Assembly (NCBI GenBank): GCA_013042495.1
Contig: JABDQB010000174.1
Span: forward strand, 1-10,134
DNA from: Gemmatimonadota bacterium
GTDB taxonomy: Bacteria; Gemmatimonadota; Gemmatimonadetes; Palauibacterales; Palauibacteraceae
Reading direction: 5' to 3'
DNA length: 10,134 nt
Position numbers and translations under genes: made by a program
In this document: one piece after another, positions 5,709 to 10,134 of the stretch
Position numbering within the stretch: position 1 is the stretch's first letter
Layout of the letters: each line of letters opens with the position of its first letter
Notes under the pieces: generated by a model
The model's database searches: none
Told to the model about the DNA's origin: nothing
The model's input: only the letters and a program-made list of their open reading frames with translations

Positions 5709-6791
5709 ATGCGAGTAGTCGTGCTTGGAGCAACGGGGCAGACCGGTCGGGTGATCAGTCGTCTGTTGCTGGATGATCGCGGCATCGACCTCGTGGTCTG
5801 CGGCCGAAGCGAGACGCGATTGACTGCGCTTGCGTCGGCGCTATCGGATACCGGCAGGTCTATCAGCATGTCGGCGTTCGACCTGGCCGATACCTCCAGG
5901 CTTGATTCGGTCCTCGAGTCGGCCGATGCAGTGGTGGGAGCTACGAGCAGCTGGCGGGACGGGCCCCGGATTGCGGAGCGCGCGGTTCACAACGGCACGT
6001 CTTACCTGGGCATCTACATGTCCACTCCGGAGAAGTGGACGAGGCTTCGGGCGCTCCAGGGCGAGTGTTTGAAGCGGCAGATTGCGGTCGTCGGCGACGG
6101 CGGGCTTCACCCAGGACTTCCCGGTGCGATGATCCGGTTTGTGAACGAGGAGTCTCCACTTACCTCCGCGTGGGTCGGCGGCAAATTCGCACTTAGCTGG
6201 AGTGCTCTGGATCTTGCTCCCGAGACGATCCTCGACTTCGTTTCCGAGCTCCGGGCGATGGATCCCGCGATCTTCCTCGATGGTGAATGGGCCAGGGGTT
6301 ATCGGCACGCACGCCGTTTCGACTTCGGAGATGGGGGCGGGCCTGCCTCCTGCGTCCCGATGTGCCTCGAAGAAGTCCGCGAGTTGGTGAACGACTTGCC
6401 GGAACTCCGATCAGCGGGGTTCTTCATCGCCGGGTTCGGCCCGTGGGTGGACTACGGGCTGTTGCCTCTGGCGCTCGCGCTCGGCCGCATTCACGCTCGC
6501 TCGGCGTCACGGTTATTCTGGTGGGGCCTGCGGCGGTTTGCCTCTTCGGAGGAGTACGCTGCCTTATCGCTGGAGGGCACGGCTCGGGACGGGCGGCAGA
6601 TCAACCTGAGAGTGTCACATCGTGACCCCTATGCGCTGACTGCGATTTCGGCAGCTGCGGCGGTGCGTCAGCTGCTGGCCGCGCCAAGACCCGGTGTGTG
6701 GACCCAGGCAGCGTTCGTGCAGCCCCGTCCGTTCTTCGAGAGCATGCAGGAAATGGGTGCCAAAATCGAGCTTACTGGAGCTGCTTTCTAA
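5709..6791 (+). CDS. Saccharopine dehydrogenase-like NAD(P)-binding oxidoreductase
   Basis: The protein has 360 residues from ATG 5709, where MRVVVLGATGQTGRVISRLL begins a Rossmann fold with G7-x2-G10-x2-G13. A longer frame back to 5532 adds residues unlike any family start and runs through the decayed GH16 gene. GGAG at 5693-5696 is 12 bases from ATG, rather far. Other marks are VVCGRSETRL (29-38, cofactor-specificity loop after strand 2), DAVVGATSSWRDG (73-85), and the domain-junction motif VVGDGGLHPGLPGAMIR (127-143). Near the end is SHRDPYALTA (303-312), followed by an Ala-rich helix. These match the saccharopine dehydrogenase/trans-acting enoyl reductase superfamily. The members are cytosolic and act on varied substrates, so true lysine metabolism is not implied. 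The substrate is unknown. It looks intact and normal in length. Confidence 0.85.
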   Translation: MRVVVLGATGQTGRVISRLLLDDRGIDLVVCGRSETRLTALASALSDTGRSISMSAFDLADTSRLDSVLESADAVVGATSSWRDGPRIAERAVHNGTSYLGIYMSTPEKWTRLRALQGECLKRQIAVVGDGGLHPGLPGAMIRFVNEESPLTSAWVGGKFALSWSALDLAPETILDFVSELRAMDPAIFLDGEWARGYRHARRFDFGDGGGPASCVPMCLEEVRELVNDLPELRSAGFFIAGFGPWVDYGLLPLALALGRIHARSASRLFWWGLRRFASSEEYAALSLEGTARDGRQINLRVSHRDPYALTAISAAAAVRQLLAAPRPGVWTQAAFVQPRPFFESMQEMGAKIELTGAAF

Positions 6792-6857
6792 GGCGGAATT
6801 GCACCTGTCCGCGCAGACATTTGCAGAGAACGTTGAACCGCGCCTTGCAACGCGTGT

Positions 6858-7055
6858 CTGCCCCGGGCGGCGATCGTCACGGGAGGTAATGATTGCATCG
6901 GACGGGGCATCGCCATCGGGCTCGCCAAAGCCGGCGCCAGCGTCTGCATTGCGGGCCGTAACGAGGAAAAGAACGAGCGTGTCCGTCTCGAGATCGAGCA
7001 GATCGGTGCTCCATCGATGTCGTTATGTTGCGACGTCGAATACAGCGTTTCCTGA
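6858..7055 (+). pseudogene. N-terminal fragment of a short-chain dehydrogenase/reductase
   Basis: One plus-strand frame lacking any ATG start reads LPRAAIVTGG, then NDCIGRGIAIGLAKAGASVC, then IAGRNEEKNERVRLEIEQIG and finally SLCCDV, ending at TGA 7053-7055. This is the Rossmann entry of a classical SDR: the TGG-x3-IG-x-GIA nucleotide loop, the AGRN cofactor loop after strand 2, and the (C)DV motif of strand 3. The loop is altered, with Cys where the usual TGGNDGIG has Gly. An in-frame TGA at 6834-6836 blocks extension upstream. Everything after strand 3 is missing, including NNAG, the catalytic Ser and Tyr-x3-Lys. It is therefore a remnant squeezed between two intact genes. It belongs to a different SDR subgroup from the complete gene at 9243-10001, so it is not a recent partial copy of that gene. 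Confidence 0.8.
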
Positions 7056-7069
7056 GCCGAGCGCCGAAG

Positions 7070-7648
7070 ATGGAACCGAGTGACGTAACGCACTTCGCGA
7101 CCTCCGAGCTGTTCAGAGTTTGGCTTGAGGAGCACCACTCCACTTCCGAGGCACTGTGGGTGGGGTATTGGAAGAAATCGACTGGACGGCCCAGCGTCAC
7201 GTGGGAGGAGACCGTCGACGAGGCGTTGTGCTTCGGTTGGATCGACGGGATCCGGAAACGGATCGACGACGAAGCCTACACGATCCGATTCACACCGAGG
7301 CGGGCGAAGAGCGTTTGGAGCCATAGAAACATCGAACGATTCGAAGTGTTGTCAGCATCCGGGAGGGTTTCGTCACCAGGGCGCGCGGCCTACTCGAGGC
7401 GCACCGAAGATCGTTCGGGGGTTTACTCCTTCGAACAGTCGATCAAACCGGGGCTCTCCGCCGACTACGTAGCCCGACTTCGAGCGGACGACGCTGCATG
7501 GCGCGACTGGGAGTCACGGCCGCCGGGATATCGGAAGCAAGTGGCACATTGGGTCATGAGCGCGAAACGAGAGTCCACTCGCGAACGTCGCCTGGCCGCA
7601 CTGATCGAAGACTCCGCGGCAGGCCGCAAGGTGAAGCCACTACGTTAA
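7070..7648 (+). CDS. YdeI/OmpD-associated family protein
   Basis: The protein has 192 residues from ATG 7070; the frame is open from 7025, but MEPSDVTHFAT is the usual family start and the extra part overlaps the SDR remnant. The family pattern is clear: FRVWLEEHHSTSEALWVGYWKK (15-36), GRPSVTWEETVDEALCFGWIDG (39-60), YTIRFTPRRAKSVWS (70-84), and the C-terminal AHWVMSAKRESTRERRLAALIEDSAAGRKV. In this family the C-terminal part is the Omdp helical domain and the N-terminal part has a DUF1801-like fold. Members are cytosolic. Some are annotated as protecting against bacteriocins or polymyxin, but the biochemical activity is not known. The ribosome site is weak. The gene ends 10 bases from the convergent minus-strand unit, so no separate terminator is visible. 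It looks complete. Confidence 0.9.
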   Translation: MEPSDVTHFATSELFRVWLEEHHSTSEALWVGYWKKSTGRPSVTWEETVDEALCFGWIDGIRKRIDDEAYTIRFTPRRAKSVWSHRNIERFEVLSASGRVSSPGRAAYSRRTEDRSGVYSFEQSIKPGLSADYVARLRADDAAWRDWESRPPGYRKQVAHWVMSAKRESTRERRLAALIEDSAAGRKVKPLR

Positions 7649-7658
7649 GGACTCCTGA

Positions 7659-7895
7659 CTACCCCTCGTCGGTCCGCGCCTCCACGGTCGCGGCGCCCGA
7701 GGGACCCCAACGCACGGTGAGTTGCCAGGGCCGGCAGCAGACTTCGCAATCCTCCACGTAGCGCTGTATCGCACCTCCGCCCGGATCGAGTGGCAACTCC
7801 ACCTCGGCGCCGCAGTACGGGCAGTCGACGTGGGCCGCCGCGTCCGCCACGCCGTCGCCCAGCGGGAAGCTCTCGTCTAGCGGATCTCGCGTCAT
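7659..7895 (-). CDS. CPXCG-motif cysteine-rich protein
   Basis: The protein has 78 residues, read on the minus strand from ATG at 7895-7893. The centre contains CPYCGAEVEL (Cys25-x2-Cys28), then DPGGG, and YVEDCEVCCRPWQL (Cys50, Cys53, Cys54). This is the signature of the short 'CPXCG motif-containing cysteine-rich' family, a zinc ribbon of about 60 residues found in many proteobacteria and related phyla. The family's role is unknown; metal binding is inferred from the Cys pairs. The N-terminal 20 residues are a variable extension. Its start codon overlaps the stop of the upstream membrane-protein gene in ATGA, so translation is probably coupled. The frame continues open upstream of this ATG through the neighbour's coding region, but that part is a shadow with no recognisable protein pattern. 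Confidence 0.9.
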   Translation of the reverse strand: MTRDPLDESFPLGDGVADAAAHVDCPYCGAEVELPLDPGGGAIQRYVEDCEVCCRPWQLTVRWGPSGAATVEARTDEG

Positions 7896-8587
7896 GTCGC
7901 TCCAATGTCCCCGTCCTGCGCGTCCAGCAGCAGCGGAATCCGCTCGGCGATCTCCTCCATCTGAGCGGCCCGCCTGTCTGCCCAGGCCGGCAGACCGAGC
8001 CGGGCCGAGCCGATCAGGCCGAGGCCCGCGGCGCCGAACATGCCCGAAATGAACAGTCCCGCGTCCAGCCCCTTCTTGGAGTAGATGGCAAGCGCCGTAA
8101 ACACCGCCATCGCCAGGCAGACCAGGCTCAGAATCGCCAACTCGGTGACGTTCCCCTTGAACGTGGTCATCCGGACCCGGTGACCGTCTTCCCACGGCTC
8201 GACGTGGACGTGGAGGTTGCCGTTGTACCACGTCCGAAGTGGTCCGAGCTCCTCGACTGTGCCCTTCGCCTCGAACGTCTCCCGCAGGATGACGACCAGT
8301 CGCATCCACTCGTCGTCGCTCAACGGTCGATCGAGGGGAGCTATGCGTGCGACGGACCTCGGTGCGCCGAGGAAGCGGGCCGGCGGAGAGGTTTCAACGG
8401 ATTCGAGCGAGCGCGCCGCACGTTCGATGCGCGACGCCGGAATGCCCACCTCGCCGCCGACCTCCTGGATCTGCGCGAGCGTCAGGCCGGTGCCAGCCGC
8501 GGGCGGCGGGCCAGCCTCGTCGGCCTCGGTCGCGAGTCGCAGGATCTCGGCGATCTCCTGCTCGTCGTAGTGTCGGGAATCTGACAT
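7892..8587 (-). CDS. Two-helix membrane protein with an N-terminal EIAEILRxA helical domain
   Basis: The protein has 231 residues and unknown function. The N-terminal 65 residues form a compact helical module: YDEQEIAEILRLATEAD, a Pro/Ala linker, then GLTLAQIQEVGGEVGIPASRIERAA. I recall this module at the start of many membrane proteins of Gemmatimonadota and similar bacteria. A cytosolic alpha-beta stretch (about 85-147, including WYNGNLHVHVEPWEDGHRVRMTTF) follows, then two membrane helices (about 148-169 and 176-196) separated by a short KKG turn. A final basic helix contains RRAAQMEEIAERI. ATG 8587 has no clear ribosome site. The stop overlaps the start of the CPXCG gene by four bases. The gene faces away from the one at 8712, so the 124 bases between hold two start regions. 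Confidence 0.8.
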   Translation of the reverse strand: MSDSRHYDEQEIAEILRLATEADEAGPPPAAGTGLTLAQIQEVGGEVGIPASRIERAARSLESVETSPPARFLGAPRSVARIAPLDRPLSDDEWMRLVVILRETFEAKGTVEELGPLRTWYNGNLHVHVEPWEDGHRVRMTTFKGNVTELAILSLVCLAMAVFTALAIYSKKGLDAGLFISGMFGAAGLGLIGSARLGLPAWADRRAAQMEEIAERIPLLLDAQDGDIGAT

Positions 8588-8648
8588 GCGACGAACATAC
8601 AGCCATGGCGTCGCGTCGCATATGCGGGTCGTCCGCGCCAGCCATCGT

Positions 8649-8676
8649 TGACAATCCTCCGTTTATCAGTCTACTT
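8649..8676 (+). promoter_or_regulatory. Sigma-70-type promoter of the four-helix membrane protein
   Basis: TTGACA (8649-8654) is a perfect -35. After 16 bases TCTACT (8671-8676) is a fair -10 with four of six matches to TATAAT. It points to the gene at 8712. The predicted leader is only about 25-30 bases. Confidence 0.6.
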
Positions 8677-8690
8677 TGCGATGCAAAGTT
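8674..8690. promoter_or_regulatory. Perfect palindromic operator ACTTTGC-GAT-GCAAAGT
   Basis: The two 7-bp arms ACTTTGC and GCAAAGT are exact reverse complements around GAT. The site overlaps the end of the predicted -10 and the likely transcription start. A dimeric repressor bound there would block initiation of the gene at 8712, and it could also affect the divergent gene at 8587. It is AT-richer than its surroundings. No regulator gene is in the window, so the binding protein is unknown. Confidence 0.6.
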
Positions 8691-8711
8691 AACCGCACAT
8701 GGAGTCTGTCT

Positions 8712-9173
8712 ATGCCCCGTTGGCTGAGGGTCATCCGTGGGATGATCGGTATGGGACTCACCTTCTCCGCGGGTGTCGGCGTGATCGCTTCGGTGTTCGC
8801 GGTGCTCCCGTGGCTGCTCCTCGGGGGCGATTCGGGCCGAGAGATAGTCCGATTGGTCGTTGCAAGCGCAATCTGGGCCTTTCCGGTCGGTGTGGCCTTC
8901 TCTGGCGTCCTGGCGCTCACCAGACGCGGCCGTGCGTTCGACAAGCTCTCGCTCCCCCACTTCGCCGCGCTGGGTGCTGGGGCCGGACTTCTCCTGTTTG
9001 GGGTACTTGGTCTAAACGCGTGGCAGGCCTGGTCCGTCTCGGACGCCATAGCCAACGCGGCGATTTTCGTAATCCTGGGTAGCGGATCGGCCACGGCGAC
9101 CCTGATGATCGCTCGAAGAGCGGGGCCCGCCCTGAAGCCAGGCGACGAATCGCACAGACTGGGTGAGGGGTAG
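8712..9173 (+). CDS. Four-helix inner-membrane protein of unknown function
   Basis: The protein has 153 residues from ATG 8712, with GGAG at 8701-8704 seven bases upstream. The longer frame from 8676 would start inside the operator and is rejected. Four hydrophobic segments are visible: about 11-37, 46-69, 84-103 and 111-134. A short basic loop between helices 2 and 3 reads TRRGRAFDKLSLPHFAALGAG. The cytosolic tail ARRAGPALKPGDESHRLGEG is polar. The start MPRWLRVIRGMIGMGLTFSAG and the RAFDKLSLP...FAALGAGAG segment resemble a group of hypothetical proteins I remember from Gemmatimonadota-like genomes. No transport motif or conserved charged residue inside a helix suggests an activity. It has its own promoter and a palindromic operator, so it is probably tightly regulated. 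Confidence 0.82.
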   Translation: MPRWLRVIRGMIGMGLTFSAGVGVIASVFAVLPWLLLGGDSGREIVRLVVASAIWAFPVGVAFSGVLALTRRGRAFDKLSLPHFAALGAGAGLLLFGVLGLNAWQAWSVSDAIANAAIFVILGSGSATATLMIARRAGPALKPGDESHRLGEG

Positions 9174-9242
9174 CGACGCGGGCGCGGCCGCCAGGTGTAC
9201 GGTTCAGGCTCCCACCGAAACGCGAATCGCTAGCGCACGTCC

Positions 9243-10001
9243 TCAGCGCACGTAACTGCCCGCGTTCACATCGATCGTCGTTCCGGTGGCGTGATCGGCC
9301 AAACCGCTGGCAAGGAGGACGACCAGCGGAGTGAGATCAGCGGGTTCGGTGAGGCGGTCGAGAGCAAGGTCGCTTGTGACGTGTGCCTCGCCGTATTCGT
9401 CGATAGCCTCCTGGGCCATTTCGGTTCGGACGAACCCGGGGGCGAGCACGAAGGCGCAAACACCCGCTTTCCCGAAGGCGCGCGCGATGCTGCGCGTGAG
9501 GGACACTACGCCCCCCTTCGATGCCGCGTAGGACATGTACTCAGGGGTGTCGCCCCGGAATGCCGCCCTGGAGGCGACGTTGATGATCCGCCCGCCGTCA
9601 TGCTGCTGAAAATGCTGAACCGCAAGCCGGCTCAGTAGTTCAACGGCGCGCAGGTTGACGGCCATCGTCAGGTCCCAGGCTTTCCGCCATTCATCGGTCG
9701 CCACGCCGAACGGGATCTTGAGCGCGATGCCCGCGTTGTTGACGAGCACGTCGAGGCGTCCGTAGGCACCGATGACCTCATCAAAGAGGCGTTCACACGA
9801 TTCCGGCTCGGCCAGGTCGGCCAGAAAGGCACGAGCGTCGTGCCCGAGAGTTTCGGCCAACGCTCCGCCGGCGGCGTGGCTCTGGTTGAAGTGGACGGCC
9901 ACGGTGGCCCCGGCCTCCGCCAGGCCCTCAGCCAGGGACCGCCCGATCCCGCGGCTCGCCCCGGTGACAAGAACGGTCTTCCCCGTCAGATCGATGTGCA
10001 T
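9243..10001 (-). CDS. SDR family oxidoreductase, complete
   Basis: The protein has 252 residues from ATG 10001-9999, where MHIDLTGKTVLVTGASRGIG gives the standard classical SDR start. The longer opening at 10043 adds 14 unlikely residues, and neither start has a strong ribosome site. The cofactor loop is TGASRGIG (13-20) and NNAG is at 88-91. The active-site tetrad is complete: Asn116 in AVNL, Ser144 in NVASRAA, and Tyr158 and Lys162 in YAASK. After it come PGFVRTEM (188-195) and the end motif TGTTIDVNAGSYVR. These mark a 3-oxoacyl-ACP reductase-like (FabG-type) enzyme that is soluble and tetrameric in known relatives. The residue after strand 2 (VHFNQSHAA) has no acidic group and begins an NADPH-like loop, so NADP(H) is the more likely cofactor. 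The substrate cannot be told. The gene stands alone, facing the preceding one. Confidence 0.92.
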   Translation of the reverse strand: MHIDLTGKTVLVTGASRGIGRSLAEGLAEAGATVAVHFNQSHAAGGALAETLGHDARAFLADLAEPESCERLFDEVIGAYGRLDVLVNNAGIALKIPFGVATDEWRKAWDLTMAVNLRAVELLSRLAVQHFQQHDGGRIINVASRAAFRGDTPEYMSYAASKGGVVSLTRSIARAFGKAGVCAFVLAPGFVRTEMAQEAIDEYGEAHVTSDLALDRLTEPADLTPLVVLLASGLADHATGTTIDVNAGSYVR

Positions 10002-10134
10002 GGTTGGGCCAGGGTTCGTCGTCAGTGGTGAACGTCGGAGCATCGAAGATAGTAATCTTCCGGCCCATTGGCTCCACCCCTCAGTGCGACTGAACTGGCC
10101 TGTCTTCGTTCCATACCGTTGCAGTCCATTCCTC

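Noticed and set aside
6832..6838. GTTGAAC, another formal attC R' match
   Set aside because: The upstream candidate arm around 6785 does not pair with it, and no internal symmetry is visible.
7790..8584. A 264-codon plus-strand frame
   Set aside because: It is antisense to the two-helix membrane protein and the CPXCG gene. The translation is Arg/Pro-rich without family features, whereas the opposite strand reads sensibly.
9232..9253. Direct repeat AGCGCACGT at 9232-9240 and 9245-9253
   Set aside because: Two nine-base copies 13 bases apart at the end of the SDR gene; probably a small local duplication without function.
1..10134. Search for CRISPR arrays, tRNA/rRNA genes, insertion sequences, an integrase and prophage genes
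   Set aside because: No spaced repeats, cloverleaf-like sequences, terminal inverted repeats or transposase/integrase motifs could be seen on reading either strand.

Overview
The window is a GC-rich bacterial chromosomal segment with alternative GTG starts and several clear AGGAG-type ribosome sites. It has no rRNA, tRNA, CRISPR array, transposase or integrase. Several proteins resemble ones I associate from memory with environmental (marine or soil) Gemmatimonadota and similar uncultured phyla. These are the four-helix membrane protein at 8712, the CPXCG protein, the exported BAAT-family hydrolase, and the small-lipoprotein-rich layout. The taxonomic guess is weak and comes from gene style only.

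Layout. Positions 1-1153, all plus strand, hold the tail of a small alpha-beta protein, a 62-residue Cys/His protein and a gamma-glutamylcyclotransferase-like protein. The last two are each followed by a sequence resembling an integron attC site (about 396-478 and, better, 1091-1153). The cyclotransferase-like gene may therefore be, or have been, a single-gene integron cassette. Positions 1184-3617 carry three consecutive plus-strand genes for probable lipoproteins: a BAAT/acyl-CoA-thioesterase-type alpha/beta hydrolase, a lipocalin-like small protein and an NTF2-like (SnoaL/DUF4440-type) protein. Positions 3782-4761 hold two translationally coupled membrane proteins, the second with a zinc ribbon. 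A double CDGSH iron-sulfur protein follows at 4822-5064.

Positions 5118-7648 are a mosaic. A glycoside hydrolase family 16 gene survives on the minus strand only as its C-terminal half. A saccharopine-dehydrogenase-like NAD(P)-binding protein (5709-6791) is intact. Directly behind it is the N-terminal fragment of a short-chain dehydrogenase (about 6858-7055) without a start or catalytic half. Then comes an intact YdeI/OmpD-associated family protein (7070-7648). The two gene corpses beside intact housekeeping-like genes mark this as an actively rearranged accessory region.

Positions 7659-8587 (minus) are a two-gene unit coupled by an ATGA overlap: a two-helix membrane protein and a CPXCG zinc-ribbon protein. 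A divergent four-helix membrane protein (8712-9173, plus) has a recognisable promoter. A perfect 7-3-7 palindrome, probably an operator, overlaps its -10 region. The window closes with a complete SDR oxidoreductase on the minus strand (9243-10001).

No complete new multigene system is evident. The most worthwhile leads are the attC-like elements, the palindromic operator, the two decayed enzyme genes and the coupled uncharacterised membrane pairs.
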